From Clavibacter michiganensis (GTDB lineage Bacteria; Actinomycetota; Actinomycetes; Actinomycetales; Microbacteriaceae): DNA of 64,000 bases. Below are positions 22,017-31,104 of this stretch, one piece after another. Location of the stretch: positions 496,001 through 560,000 of the forward strand of contig NZ_JAFBBJ010000001.1 in NCBI RefSeq assembly GCF_016907085.1. The letters are read 5' to 3'. The position numbers and the translations under genes are program-made. Within the stretch, counting starts at the first letter, position 1. Every line of letters begins with the position of its first letter. The notes beneath the pieces are model-generated. The model saw nothing but the letters and a program-made list of their open reading frames with translations, was not told the origin of the DNA and ran no database searches.

Positions 22017-23159
22017 TCAGGCGGCCGGTTCCTCCAGCTCGCCGCGCTCGATCGCCTCCCGCTCGAGCTCCCGCACGATGGGCAGCACCTGCGTGCCGAA
22101 CCGCTCGATGTCCTCGAGGTAGTGCAGGAATCCGAGGAGCAGCAGGTCGACCCCGCGCTTGCGGTACTCGACCATGCGGCGCGCGATCTGCTCCGGCGTG
22201 CCGATGAGGCCCGTGCGGAAGCCGTCGTTGTACTGCACGAGGTCGCGGAACGTGGAGTCGGACCACATCCCCTTGCCGTCCCCGGTGGAGGCTCCCGCCT
22301 GCTTCACCGCCTGCCGGAACCCCTCGACGGCGTCCGGGTTCGCCTTGGCGATGATCTCCTCGAGCACGTCCTGCGCCTCCCGCTCGGTGTCGCGCGCGAT
22401 GACGAAGCCGTTGAGGCCGAACTTGACCCGCTCGGTGCGGCCGGCGGCGCGGGCCGATGCGAGGACGTCGGCGCGCTGCTCCTCGAAGCCGGCGAAGTCC
22501 TTGCCGTTGGAGAAGTACCAGTCGGTGACGCGGCCGCCCATCTCGCGGGCGTCCGTGCTGTTGCCGCCCATGAAGATCTCGGGGTGCGCCCGGCCGGGCA
22601 CGTCGACGGGCGGCGGCTTCAGCGTGAAGTCGTGGATCCGGTAGAAGTCGCCCAGGTGCGTGAACTCCTTCTCCGTCCAGAGGCCGCGGAGCACGCGGAT
22701 GAACTCCTCGGTGCGGCGGTAGCGCTCCCCGTGCTCGAGCCACGGCTCGCCGAAGCCCACGAACTCGTCCTTGAGCCAGCCGGAGACGACGTTCACGGCG
22801 GTGCGCCCGTGCGACATGTGGTCGGCCGTGATGATCCACTTCGCCAGCACGCCCGGGTGCCAGAGCCCCGGGTGCACGGCGGCGATGACCTTGAGCCGCT
22901 CGGTCGCGAGCAGGAGGCCGAGCGAGAACGACGTCGACTCGTGCTGCTGGTCGGCGCCGTAGGACGCGGCGTACCGCACCTGGCTCAGGGCGTAGTCGAA
23001 GCCACGCCGCTCGGCGAGCTGCGCCACGCGGACGTTGAAGTCGAAGTCGAAGTGGGTGCGCTGCTCGATGTCGCTCGTCACGAGGCCGCCCGAGACGTTC
23101 GGGACCCAGTAGGCGAAGGACAGCGCGTCGGGGGATGCGGGATGGGTGTCGTCTGTCAT
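22017..23159 (-). CDS. sfnG: FMNH2-dependent monooxygenase of the luciferase-like family, SfnG type (dimethylsulfone monooxygenase)
   Basis: A 380-residue LLM-fold flavin monooxygenase. Segments FAYWVPNVSGGLVTSDI, HPGLWHPGVLAKW, INVVSGW-type AVNVVSGWLKDEF, GEPWLEHGERYRRTEEF and EIFMGGNS match the SfnG/SsuD group, with the N-terminus most like SfnG. Such enzymes oxidise dimethylsulfone to methanesulfinate for sulfur supply, using reduced flavin from a separate reductase. No reductase, transporter or sulfonatase lies beside it, so the substrate is uncertain. It sits alone, antisense between clpP2 and clpX, where no gene is expected. The ATG at 23157-23159 was chosen by homology; no clear ribosome site precedes it. 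Confidence 0.85.
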   Translation of the reverse strand: MTDDTHPASPDALSFAYWVPNVSGGLVTSDIEQRTHFDFDFNVRVAQLAERRGFDYALSQVRYAASYGADQQHESTSFSLGLLLATERLKVIAAVHPGLWHPGVLAKWIITADHMSHGRTAVNVVSGWLKDEFVGFGEPWLEHGERYRRTEEFIRVLRGLWTEKEFTHLGDFYRIHDFTLKPPPVDVPGRAHPEIFMGGNSTDAREMGGRVTDWYFSNGKDFAGFEEQRADVLASARAAGRTERVKFGLNGFVIARDTEREAQDVLEEIIAKANPDAVEGFRQAVKQAGASTGDGKGMWSDSTFRDLVQYNDGFRTGLIGTPEQIARRMVEYRKRGVDLLLLGFLHYLEDIERFGTQVLPIVRELEREAIERGELEEPAA

Positions 23160-23287
23160 GCGCACATGGTGGGCGACGGAGCCGGGAGCGTTCCCTCGTG
23201 TTGCGCCGTGTGACGGCGGAGTGTCGCACATCGGGTCCTCCGACGGGCCGCGCCCCCAGGGGTCCGGAAGATGTCGGGCGCTCGGGT

Positions 23288-23293
23288 TAGGCT
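23288..23293 (+). promoter_or_regulatory. -10 element of clpX
   Basis: TAGGCT (preceded by T, TTAGGCT) would start transcription near 23300 and give a leader of about 27 bases that includes the GGGGAGGA ribosome site at 23316-23323. It gives clpX its own promoter, separate from clpP1P2. Confidence 0.5.
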
Positions 23294-23327
23294 CGTTCCA
23301 CATCGCACGGTTTCCGGGGAGGAATTC

Positions 23328-24608
23328 ATGGCACGCATCGGCGAGAGCGCGGATCTGCTCAAGTGCTCCTTCTGCGGGAAGAGCCAGAAGCAGGTCCAGC
23401 AGCTGATCGCGGGACCGGGCGTCTACATCTGTGACGAGTGCGTGGAGCTCTGCAACGAGATCATCGAGGAGCGCCTGGCCGAGGCCAGCGAGGAGACGAC
23501 GGGTGAGTTCGACCTGCCCAAGCCGAAGGAGATCTTCGGCTTCCTCGACGAGTACGTCATCGGGCAGGAGGCGGCCAAGCGCGCGCTGTCCGTCGCGGTC
23601 TACAACCACTACAAGCGCGTCCGGGCCGTCAGCACCATCGGGCCGGCGGAGACCGTGGGCGACGAGATCGAGATCGCCAAGAGCAACATCCTCCTCATCG
23701 GGCCCACCGGCTGCGGCAAGACGTACCTGGCGCAGACGCTGGCGAAGCGGCTGAACGTGCCGTTCGCGGTCGCCGACGCGACGGCCCTCACCGAGGCGGG
23801 CTACGTGGGCGAGGACGTGGAGAACATCCTCCTCAAGCTCATCCAGGCCGCCGACTACGACGTGAAGCGCGCCGAGACCGGGATCATCTACATCGACGAG
23901 GTCGACAAGATCGCGCGCAAGGCCGAGAACCCGAGCATCACGCGCGACGTGTCGGGCGAGGGCGTGCAGCAGGCGCTGCTGAAGATCCTCGAGGGCACGG
24001 TCGCCTCGGTCCCGCCGCAGGGCGGCCGCAAGCACCCGCACCAGGAGTTCATCCAGGTCGACACGACCAACGTGCTGTTCATCGTGGCGGGCGCCTTCGC
24101 CGGGCTCGAGGACATCATCAGCCAGCGCGCGGGCAAGAAGGGCATCGGCTTCGGCGCCCCGCTGCACCGCAAGGACGTCAACGCCGACGTGTTCGGCGAG
24201 GTGCTGCCGGAGGACCTGCACAAGTTCGGGCTCATCCCCGAGTTCATCGGGCGTCTCCCCGTCGTCACCACGGTCACCCAGCTCGACCAGCGCGCGCTTA
24301 TGGAGATTCTCACCAAGCCGCGCAACGCGCTCGTGCGCCAGTACCAGCGCATGTTCGAGCTCGACGGCGTGGAGCTGGAGTTCGAGCAGGGCGCGCTGGA
24401 GTCGATCGCCGACCTGGCCGTGCTGCGGCAGACGGGTGCGCGTGGCCTCCGCGCCATCCTCGAGGAGGTGCTCGGGCCGATCATGTTCGACATCCCCTCG
24501 GACGACGAGGTGGGTCGCGTGGTCATCACGCGCGAGTCGGTCGTGCAGAACGCCGCGCCCACCATCGTGCCGCGTGCCTCGATGCTGCGCGCGGAGAAGT
24601 CCGCCTGA
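23328..24608 (+). CDS. clpX: ATP-dependent Clp protease ATP-binding subunit ClpX
   Basis: A 426-residue AAA+ unfoldase. The zinc-binding domain uses Cys13, Cys16, Cys35 and Cys38 (CSFCG...CDEC). Walker A is GPTGCGKT, Walker [11 protein letters not shown], the pore loop GYVGEDVE and the ClpP-binding loop lies in KKGIGFGAP, matching the IGF tripeptide. It unfolds tagged substrates and feeds them to ClpP1P2. The gene has a strong ribosome site and its own promoter. It is followed by a bidirectional terminator. Confidence 0.98.
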   Translation: MARIGESADLLKCSFCGKSQKQVQQLIAGPGVYICDECVELCNEIIEERLAEASEETTGEFDLPKPKEIFGFLDEYVIGQEAAKRALSVAVYNHYKRVRAVSTIGPAETVGDEIEIAKSNILLIGPTGCGKTYLAQTLAKRLNVPFAVADATALTEAGYVGEDVENILLKLIQAADYDVKRAETGIIYIDEVDKIARKAENPSITRDVSGEGVQQALLKILEGTVASVPPQGGRKHPHQEFIQVDTTNVLFIVAGAFAGLEDIISQRAGKKGIGFGAPLHRKDVNADVFGEVLPEDLHKFGLIPEFIGRLPVVTTVTQLDQRALMEILTKPRNALVRQYQRMFELDGVELEFEQGALESIADLAVLRQTGARGLRAILEEVLGPIMFDIPSDDEVGRVVITRESVVQNAAPTIVPRASMLRAEKSA

Positions 24609-24631
24609 GCCGGACTGCTCACCGACGCCGC

Positions 24632-24679
24632 ACGACGAGAGCGCCGCACCCCGTGAGGGGCGCGGCGCTCTCGTCGTGG
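24632..24679. terminator. Terminator between clpX and the M3 peptidase gene
   Basis: A perfect 17-bp stem (CACGACGAGAGCGCCGC and complement) encloses a second small hairpin CCCC-GTGA-GGGG. It is placed between convergent genes. Confidence 0.85.
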
Positions 24680-24689
24680 GGCGGCCGGA

Positions 24690-26753
24690 TCAGTCGGCGA
24701 GGCCCCGGCGCGCGAGCAGCGGCTCGATCACAGCGTCGCGACCGCGGAAGTCGCGGTACGCCTCCAGCGGGTCCTTCGATCCGCCGACGCCGAGGAGCCG
24801 CGCGCGGAACCGGTCGCCGTTCGCTCGCGTGAGGCCGCCGTTCTCGTGGAACCACTCGACGGTGTCGGCGTCCAGCACCTCGCTCCAGATGTAGGAGTAG
24901 TAGCCGGCGTCGTAGCCGCCCGCGAAGGTGTGCTGGAAGTAGCTCGACGCGTAGCGGGGGAGGACGGCCGGCACGTCGAGCCCGACGGCGGCGAGCGCAT
25001 CGGCCTGGAACGCGTCCACGTCCTCGACCCGGTCGGCGACGCCGATCCGGTGCCAGGCCTGGTCGAGGAGCGCGGCGCCCAGGTACTCGCTCGTGAGGAA
25101 GCCCTCGTTGAAGGCGCTGGACGCCTGGACCGCGGCTACGAGCTCCGCCGGCATCGGCTCGCCCGTCTCGTGGTGCACGGCGTAGGAGGCGAGGATCTCG
25201 GGCCAGAGCATCCACATCTCGTTCACCTGGCTGGGGAACTCGACGAAGTCGCGGAAGACGTTCGTGCCGGCGAAGCGCGGGTAGGTCACGCGGGCGAAGA
25301 GGCCGTGCAGCGCGTGGCCGAACTCGTGGAACAGCGTGTTCGTCTCGTCGTAGCTGAGCAGCGTGGGCTGGCCGGCGGGCGGCTTGGGCACGTTGAGGTT
25401 GTTGAGCACGACCGTGGGCGTGTCGAGCAGGGCGCTCTGCGAGATGAGCGGGTTCATCCACGCGCCGCCGCGCTTCGAGTCGCGCGTGTGGAGGTCGAGC
25501 ACGTAGAGACCCACGGGGGATCCGTCCTCGTCGCGCACCTCGAACACGCGCGCGTCCGCGTGGTAGGCGACGATGTCGTCGCGCTCGGCGAAGGTGACGC
25601 CGTACAGCGCGGTGGCCGCCCGGAAGACGCCGTCGCGCAGCACGCGCTCCGCCTCGAGGTAGGGGCGCATCCGCTCGGTGTCGACGTCGTAGCGCTCCGT
25701 GCGCACCTTCTCGCTGTAGAACGCCCAGTCCCAGGCGGCGAGCTCGAACGTCGGCTCGCCGCGCTCCTCCTGCGTGCGGTCGATCACGCGCTGCAGCTCG
25801 ACGGCCTCGCCGCGGGCGTTGCGGGCCGCGGCCGGGGCGAGGCGGCCGAGCATGTCGGCGACGGCCTGCGGCGTGCGCGCCGTCTGGTCGGCGGTGACGG
25901 CGGCGGCGTGGCTCGGGAAGCCGAGGAGGGCGGCGCGCTCGGCGCGGAGGCGGGTGATCTCGAGCACCAGCGGGCGGTTGTCGTGGTCGTTCTCCCGTGC
26001 CGCGCGGGCGAGGGACGCCTCCATGATCCGCTGGCGGAGGCCGCGGTCCGTCAGCTGCGACAGGTACGGGTGTCCGGTCGGCAGCACCAGGGTGATGAGG
26101 TGCTTCCCGTCGAGCCCGCGGTCGGCGGCGGCCTGCGCGGCCGTCGCGATCGCACCAGACCCGAGGCCGTCGAGCTCCGCCACGTCGTCGACCACGACGG
26201 CGAGGTCGTTGGTGTCCTCGAGCAGGTTCGACTCGAAGCGCGTTGTGAGGACGGACAGGCGGCGGTTGAGGTCGCGGAGCAGGTCCTTCGCGTCGTCGCC
26301 GAGGCCCGCGCCCGCGATGGTGAACTCGGCCAGATAGCGCTCGACGAGGTACACGGACTCGGCGTCGAGGCCCGACTCGTGACGCGCGTCGTGGACGGCG
26401 CGGATGCGGGCGTAGAGCGCGGAGTCGAGGCGGATCGCGTCCTCGTGGGCGGCGAGCTCGGGGGCGATCTCCGCCTCGAGCTCGCGGGTGAAGGGGGAGC
26501 TGTCCGACGAGGTGAGGGTGAAGAAGACGTGGCCGACGCGGTCGAGGATCCGGCCCGATCGTTCGAGCGCGACGAGCGTGTTCTCGAACGTCGGCGGCTC
26601 GGTCGACTCCGCGATGGCGCGCACCTCCGCGAGGTGCTCGGCGATGCCCGCCTCGAACGCCGGACGGAAGTGCTCCTCCTGGATCTCGGCGAAGGGGGGC
26701 ATGCCGTAGGGGAGGGTGCTCGGTTCGAAGAAGGGGTTCGGGGGCGTCGTCAT
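24690..26753 (-). CDS. M3 family oligopeptidase (peptidyl-dipeptidase Dcp / oligopeptidase A type)
   Basis: A 687-residue zinc peptidase. The catalytic HEFGHALHGLF (HExxH) lies near residue 475, with the downstream ligand region NEMWMLWPEIL. The N-terminal helical half (PPFAEIQEEHFRPAFEAGI, NTLVALERSG) is typical of thermolysin-fold M3 enzymes that admit only short peptides. It probably degrades peptides released by Clp and other proteases. The leaderless promoter geometry (TAGGCT, six bases, ATG) fixes the start at 26753. It is back to back with a methyltransferase gene 39 bp away. Confidence 0.94.
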   Translation of the reverse strand: MTTPPNPFFEPSTLPYGMPPFAEIQEEHFRPAFEAGIAEHLAEVRAIAESTEPPTFENTLVALERSGRILDRVGHVFFTLTSSDSSPFTRELEAEIAPELAAHEDAIRLDSALYARIRAVHDARHESGLDAESVYLVERYLAEFTIAGAGLGDDAKDLLRDLNRRLSVLTTRFESNLLEDTNDLAVVVDDVAELDGLGSGAIATAAQAAADRGLDGKHLITLVLPTGHPYLSQLTDRGLRQRIMEASLARAARENDHDNRPLVLEITRLRAERAALLGFPSHAAAVTADQTARTPQAVADMLGRLAPAAARNARGEAVELQRVIDRTQEERGEPTFELAAWDWAFYSEKVRTERYDVDTERMRPYLEAERVLRDGVFRAATALYGVTFAERDDIVAYHADARVFEVRDEDGSPVGLYVLDLHTRDSKRGGAWMNPLISQSALLDTPTVVLNNLNVPKPPAGQPTLLSYDETNTLFHEFGHALHGLFARVTYPRFAGTNVFRDFVEFPSQVNEMWMLWPEILASYAVHHETGEPMPAELVAAVQASSAFNEGFLTSEYLGAALLDQAWHRIGVADRVEDVDAFQADALAAVGLDVPAVLPRYASSYFQHTFAGGYDAGYYSYIWSEVLDADTVEWFHENGGLTRANGDRFRARLLGVGGSKDPLEAYRDFRGRDAVIEPLLARRGLAD

Positions 26754-26792
26754 ACTCCGAGCCTAGGCCGGGCGGCGACCTAGGCTCGGAGG
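26754..26792. promoter_or_regulatory. Symmetric back-to-back leaderless promoters
   Basis: A 13-bp perfect inverted repeat, CTCCGAGCCTAGG at 26755-26767 and CCTAGGCTCGGAG at 26779-26791, is separated by 11 bases. Each arm holds TAGGCT six bases from the start codon of the gene on its side (ATG of the M3 peptidase, GTG of the methyltransferase). Either -35 region would overlap the other promoter's -10. Confidence 0.7.
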
Positions 26793-27596
26793 GTGAAGAT
26801 CGAGCGATACACCCATGGCCACCACGAGAGCGTCCTCCGCGTGCACAGCGCGCGGACCGTCCGGAACTCCGCCGCCTACCTGGAGCCGCACCTGCGACCG
26901 GGGCTGGACGTGCTGGACGTCGGGAGCGGACCCGGGACCATCACGGTCGAGCTCGCCGACCTCGTCGCCCCAGGGCGCGTCGTGGGAATCGACATGTCGG
27001 ACGAGGTCGTGCGGCAGGCGTCGGAGCTGGCGGCGTCGCGCGGCACGTCGAACGTCGAGTTCGTCATGGGATCCGTCTACGAGCTGCCCTACGCCGACGC
27101 GTCGTTCGACGTCGTGCACGCGCACCAGGTGCTGCAGCACGTCGGCGACCCCGTCCGCGCGCTGGCGGAGATGCGCCGCGTCACGCGTCCCGGCGGTCTC
27201 GTCGCGGCCCGCGACGTCATCTACTCGAAGGTCGCGCTCTTCCCCGAGTCGGACGGGCTGCGGCTGTGGGCCGACGTGTACCTGCCCGTGCACCGCGCGA
27301 ACGGCGGCGAGCCCGACGCGGGATCCCGCCTGAAGGCGTGGGCGCGCCAGGCGGGCTTCACCGAGATCGCGTCGAGCGCGTCGGTGTGGTGCTTCTCCTC
27401 GGACGACGAGCGGGACTGGTGGGGCGGCGCGTGGGCCGACAGGGCTGTCGCCTCGTCGTTCGCGGGCCAGGCGCGCGAGGGCGGCTTCGCGACGGACGAC
27501 GACCTGCAGGCGATCCGCGCCGGCTGGCAGGAGTGGGCCGCGGACGACGACGGCTTCCTCGCGATGCCGCACGGCGAGATCCTCGCCCGGCGGTGA
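26793..27596 (+). CDS. SAM-dependent methyltransferase (UbiE/Methyltransf_11 type)
   Basis: A 267-residue class I methyltransferase. SAM motif I is VLDVGSGPGTIT near residues 40-51, the acidic residue after beta2 is in VVGIDMSDEVV, and motif IV/post-motif LPYADASFDVVHAHQVLQHV and RRVTRPGGLVAARDV are present. The N-terminal YTHGHHESVLRVHSARTVRNSA is typical of small-molecule methyltransferases near the UbiE group; the substrate is unknown. The GTG start is set by a leaderless promoter (26781-26786). It is monocistronic and converges on the valS operon. Confidence 0.88.
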   Translation: MKIERYTHGHHESVLRVHSARTVRNSAAYLEPHLRPGLDVLDVGSGPGTITVELADLVAPGRVVGIDMSDEVVRQASELAASRGTSNVEFVMGSVYELPYADASFDVVHAHQVLQHVGDPVRALAEMRRVTRPGGLVAARDVIYSKVALFPESDGLRLWADVYLPVHRANGGEPDAGSRLKAWARQAGFTEIASSASVWCFSSDDERDWWGGAWADRAVASSFAGQAREGGFATDDDLQAIRAGWQEWAADDDGFLAMPHGEILARR

Positions 27597-27611
27597 CGCG
27601 CGGCGGCGCGG

Positions 27612-27875
27612 TCAGTCGTCGAAGGGGTCGTCCGTCGACTCGCCGGGGATCGTGATGGTCGCCGCGTCCTCGATCGGGTCGTAGCGGATCACCGTGCCGT
27701 CATCGAGCTCGACCACGGGCTTGCGCTCGAGCCACGTGAGCGTCCAGCGCCACTGCGAGGTGTCGGTCTCGAGGGCGACGACGTCGGACTCGACCGTCTT
27801 CACGGCGAGCAGGACGACCTCGGGCAGGTCCGCCGGGGCCACGCCGCCGACGGGCCAGCGGGTGCCGAGCTGCAT
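27612..27875 (-). CDS. Small conserved hypothetical protein of the valS operon
   Basis: An 87-residue protein with no signal peptide or membrane helix. The core is a predicted beta-rich fold (EVVLLAVKTVE, WRWTLTWLERKPVVELDDGTVIRYD) with an acidic tail ending DDPFDD. The ATG overlaps the upstream GNAT stop by one base (TGATG), so it is translationally coupled as the third gene after valS and the acetyltransferase. I do not recognise the family; no function assigned. Confidence 0.7.
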   Translation of the reverse strand: MQLGTRWPVGGVAPADLPEVVLLAVKTVESDVVALETDTSQWRWTLTWLERKPVVELDDGTVIRYDPIEDAATITIPGESTDDPFDD

Positions 27876-28327
27876 CAGACGTCCTGCTCGTAGGTGACCC
27901 ACGTGGTGCGGCGGGCGACCCGGTCGTAGAGGCGCTGCGCGTCGGCGTTGTCCTCGGCGGTGATCCACCGGAGCATGCTGGCGCCGTCGCGGCGCGCGAC
28001 CTCGGCCACCGCGGTGATGAGCTGCTCGCCCACGCCCTGGCGGCGCGAGATCTCGCGCACGTACAGGTCGTCGACCAGGAGGCCGTCCGTGCCGCGGGCC
28101 AGGCGCGAGAAGCGGTGGAAGTGCGCGAGGCCGACGAGTGAACCCTCGTGCGCGTCGTCGACGGCGACGAGCGCGGAGCTCGCGTGCTGCTCGTCGATGA
28201 GGTGGCTCCAGGCGAGCACGGCGGCCTCGTCCGTGAGCTCGGTGCCGTAGAACTCGGCGTAGCCGGCGAACAGGTCGAACCAGGGGAAGAAGTCGCCGTC
28301 GCGGACGGGGCGGATCGAGATGGTCAT
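27875..28327 (-). CDS. GNAT family N-acetyltransferase
   Basis: A 150-residue GNAT domain. The acetyl-CoA binding motif A is LLVDDLYVREISRRQGVGEQLI (R-x2-G-x-G as RRQGVG), followed by motif B MLRWITAEDNADAQRLYDRVA. The substrate cannot be predicted. It overlaps the valS stop (ATGA) and the downstream small gene (TGATG), forming a tight three-gene operon. Confidence 0.9.
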   Translation of the reverse strand: MTISIRPVRDGDFFPWFDLFAGYAEFYGTELTDEAAVLAWSHLIDEQHASSALVAVDDAHEGSLVGLAHFHRFSRLARGTDGLLVDDLYVREISRRQGVGEQLITAVAEVARRDGASMLRWITAEDNADAQRLYDRVARRTTWVTYEQDV

Positions 28328-30969
28328 GCGCGGTTCTCCTCGTGCTGCTCGGCGGGGGCGAGCGTGATGCGGGTGACGGCGGGGCCGTCCCCCTCGGTGA
28401 AGGTCAGGTCGGTGATGCGGCCCACGGCGCGGAGGTCCCGCGCCACGAGCTCGAGCGAGCGGATGTCCTCCGGCGACGCGGAGACCACGGCCTCGGCGAC
28501 CGGGGTCTTCTGCGAGGCCTTGGCGTCGGTCTTGGCGCGGCGGATGCCCACGAGCGCGCGGCCGGCGAGGGCCAGGAGCCGCGGATCGGCCGAGCCGCCG
28601 GTCGCCGGGGCGTCCGGGGTCGGCGCGATCGGCCAGGGCGCGGTGTGGATCGAGCCGTCGTGCGACCAGCTCCACGCCTCCTCGGCCGCGAACGGCACGA
28701 AGGGCGCGAACAGGCGCAGCAGCACGTCGAGCGCCTCGCGGAGGGCCGCGACGGCGGATCCCCGGTCGGCCGGGTCGGCGTCGGCCGAGTAGGCGCGGTC
28801 CTTGACCAGCTCGAGGTAGTCGTCGCAGAAGGTCCAGAAGAAGCTCTCCGTGACCTCGAGCGCGCGGGCGTGGTCGTACTCCTCGAGCGCGGTGGTGGCC
28901 GTCTCGACGACCTCGGCCAGGGCGGCGAGCATCCCCACGTCGATGGCGTGCGTGGCCCGGGCGCCCTCGGGCGCCTCGAAGGACAGGATGAACTTCGCGG
29001 CGTTGAGCACCTTGATCGCGAGCCGGCGGCCGATCTTGATCTGCGTCGGGTTCTGCGGGTCCATCGCGGCGTCGACCCCGAGGCGGGCGGACGCGGCCCA
29101 GTAGCGCACCGCGTCGGAGCCGAACTGCTCGAGCGTGGCGGCGGGGGTGACGACGTTGCCCTTCGACTTCGACATCTTCTTGCGGTCGGGGTCGAGGATC
29201 CAGCCGGAGATGGCGGCCGTCTTCCACGGAGCCTGGCCGTGCTCCAGCTCGGCGCGCAGCACGGTGGAGAAGAGCCACGTGCGGATGATGTCCTGGCCCT
29301 GCGGGCGCATCGAGAACGGGAAGACGAGGTCGAAGAGCTCGGGGTCGCGCTCCCAGCCACCCGCGAGCTGCGGCGTGAGGGAGGAGGTGGCCCAGGTGTC
29401 CATGACGTCGAGCTCGCCCTGGAAGCCGCCGGGCACGCCGCGCTGGTCCTCGGCGAAGCCGGGGGCGGGATCCGACGACGGGTCGACGGGCAGCTGGTCC
29501 TCGGTGGGCGTGATGGCCTTCGCGAACTCCGGGTTGCCGTCGGCGTCGAGGGGGTACCAGACGGGGAGCGGCACGCCGAAGAAGCGCTGGCGGGAGACGA
29601 GCCAGTCGCCGTTGAGGCCGCCGACCCAGTTCTCGTAGCGCACGCGCATGAAGTCGGGCACGAAGCCGATCTCCCGGCCGCGCGAGATGAGGCCGGCGCG
29701 GAGCTCCTCGTCCCGGCCGCCGTTGCGGATGTACCACTGGCGGGTCGAGACGATCTCGAGGGGCTTGTCGCCCTTCTCGTAGAACTTGACGGGGTGGGTG
29801 ATCTTGCGCGGCTCGCCGATCAGCTCGCCGGACTCCGTGAGGAGCTCGACCATGGCGGCCTTCGCGGAGAACACGGTCTTGCCGGCGAGGGCGGCGTACG
29901 CCGCGCGGCCGGCCCCCGACGTGATCGCGGCGGGCGCCTCGGAGACGATGCGGCCGTCGAAGCCGACGATCGCGCGGTTCTCGAGCTGCAGCTCGCGCCA
30001 CCAGACGACGTCGTTGAGGTCGCCGAAGGTGCAGACCATGGCGATGCCGGATCCCTTGTCGGGCTGCGCGAGGTGGTGCGCGAGCACGGGGACCTCGACG
30101 CCGAAGACCGGCGTCGTGACGGTGGTGCCGAACAGGCCCAGGTAGCGCTCGTCGTCCGGGTGCGCGACGAGGGCGACGCACGCCGCGAGGAGCTCGGGGC
30201 GGGTCGTGTCGATGATCACGTCGTCGCCGCCCGCGCGGTGGAACGCGAGGCGGTGGTAGGCGCTCGGCTGCTCGCGGTCCTCGAGCTCGGCCTGCGCGAC
30301 GGCGGTGCGGAAGGTGACGTCCCACAGGGTGGGGGCGTCGGCCTGGTACGCCTCGCCGCGGGCGAGGTTGCGGAGGAACGCGCGCTGCGAGGCCACCTGC
30401 GCCTCGGCGCCGATGGTGCGGTAGCTCTGGCGCCAGTCGACGCTGAGGCCGAGCGTGCGGAAGAGGTCCTCGAACTGCTTCTCGTCCTCCTCGGTGAGGC
30501 GCTCGCACAGCTCGATGAAGTTGCGGCGGGAGATGGGCTGCTGGTCGCCGGGCTTCGACGTGCCGCCGGTCTCGGCCGGCTGGTACGCCGGGTCGTAGGG
30601 GAGCGTCGGGTCGCAGCGGACTCCGTAGAAGTTCTGGACGCGGCGCTCCGTGGGGAGGCCGTTGTCGTCCCAGCCGAGCGGGTAGAACACGCTCTCCCCG
30701 CGCATGCGGCGGTAGCGGGCGATGACGTCGGTGTGCGTGTAGCTGAAGACGTGGCCGATGTGCAGGGATCCGCTCGCCGTGGGCGGCGGGGTGTCGATGG
30801 AGAAGACGGTGCCGGCGGCGGCCTCGTCGCGGCGGAAGTCGTACGTGCCGTCGGCCTGCCAGCGGCCGCCCCACTTCGCCTCGAGACCCTCGAGGGCCGG
30901 CTTGTCAGGGACCCGGGCGACCTGTGCGGCCGTGCCCTGCGCGGTGTCCGGACGTCGTTCGTCTGCCAT
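28324..30969 (-). CDS. valS: Valyl-tRNA synthetase
   Basis: An 881-residue class Ia aminoacyl-tRNA synthetase. HIGH is at residues 70-73 (GSLHIGHVFSYTHTD), the editing domain CP1 contains the valine-specific stretch TTVTTPVFGVEV...DLNDVVWWRELQL, and KMSKS lies near residue 598. The C-terminal anticodon-binding helices and a short tail are present. It charges tRNA-Val and edits threonine. ATG 30967-30969 has a CCGGAGCACG ribosome site; a longer in-frame start 23 codons upstream lacks similarity. A TAGCGT hexamer (plus-strand 31037-31042) is a possible promoter giving a ~60-base leader. Confidence 0.96.
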   Translation of the reverse strand: MADERRPDTAQGTAAQVARVPDKPALEGLEAKWGGRWQADGTYDFRRDEAAAGTVFSIDTPPPTASGSLHIGHVFSYTHTDVIARYRRMRGESVFYPLGWDDNGLPTERRVQNFYGVRCDPTLPYDPAYQPAETGGTSKPGDQQPISRRNFIELCERLTEEDEKQFEDLFRTLGLSVDWRQSYRTIGAEAQVASQRAFLRNLARGEAYQADAPTLWDVTFRTAVAQAELEDREQPSAYHRLAFHRAGGDDVIIDTTRPELLAACVALVAHPDDERYLGLFGTTVTTPVFGVEVPVLAHHLAQPDKGSGIAMVCTFGDLNDVVWWRELQLENRAIVGFDGRIVSEAPAAITSGAGRAAYAALAGKTVFSAKAAMVELLTESGELIGEPRKITHPVKFYEKGDKPLEIVSTRQWYIRNGGRDEELRAGLISRGREIGFVPDFMRVRYENWVGGLNGDWLVSRQRFFGVPLPVWYPLDADGNPEFAKAITPTEDQLPVDPSSDPAPGFAEDQRGVPGGFQGELDVMDTWATSSLTPQLAGGWERDPELFDLVFPFSMRPQGQDIIRTWLFSTVLRAELEHGQAPWKTAAISGWILDPDRKKMSKSKGNVVTPAATLEQFGSDAVRYWAASARLGVDAAMDPQNPTQIKIGRRLAIKVLNAAKFILSFEAPEGARATHAIDVGMLAALAEVVETATTALEEYDHARALEVTESFFWTFCDDYLELVKDRAYSADADPADRGSAVAALREALDVLLRLFAPFVPFAAEEAWSWSHDGSIHTAPWPIAPTPDAPATGGSADPRLLALAGRALVGIRRAKTDAKASQKTPVAEAVVSASPEDIRSLELVARDLRAVGRITDLTFTEGDGPAVTRITLAPAEQHEENRA

Positions 30970-31056
30970 GCGTGCTCCGGTTCCCTCAGTGTGGACGGCA
31001 CCGTGTCGATGGTGAGGTGCCTTCTGTGCGGGGTTCACGCTACCGGATGGGGGCGC

Positions 31057-31100
31057 GGAGGCCGGATGCGGGGGCGGGGGCGCCCGTGCATCCGGCCTCC
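31057..31100 (-). terminator. Terminator of the PEP carboxykinase gene
   Basis: Perfect 13-bp arms (GGAGGCCGGATGC / GCATCCGGCCTCC) around an 18-base G-rich loop, just past the pckG stop and upstream of valS on the same strand. Confidence 0.8.
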
Positions 31101-31104
31101 CCGG

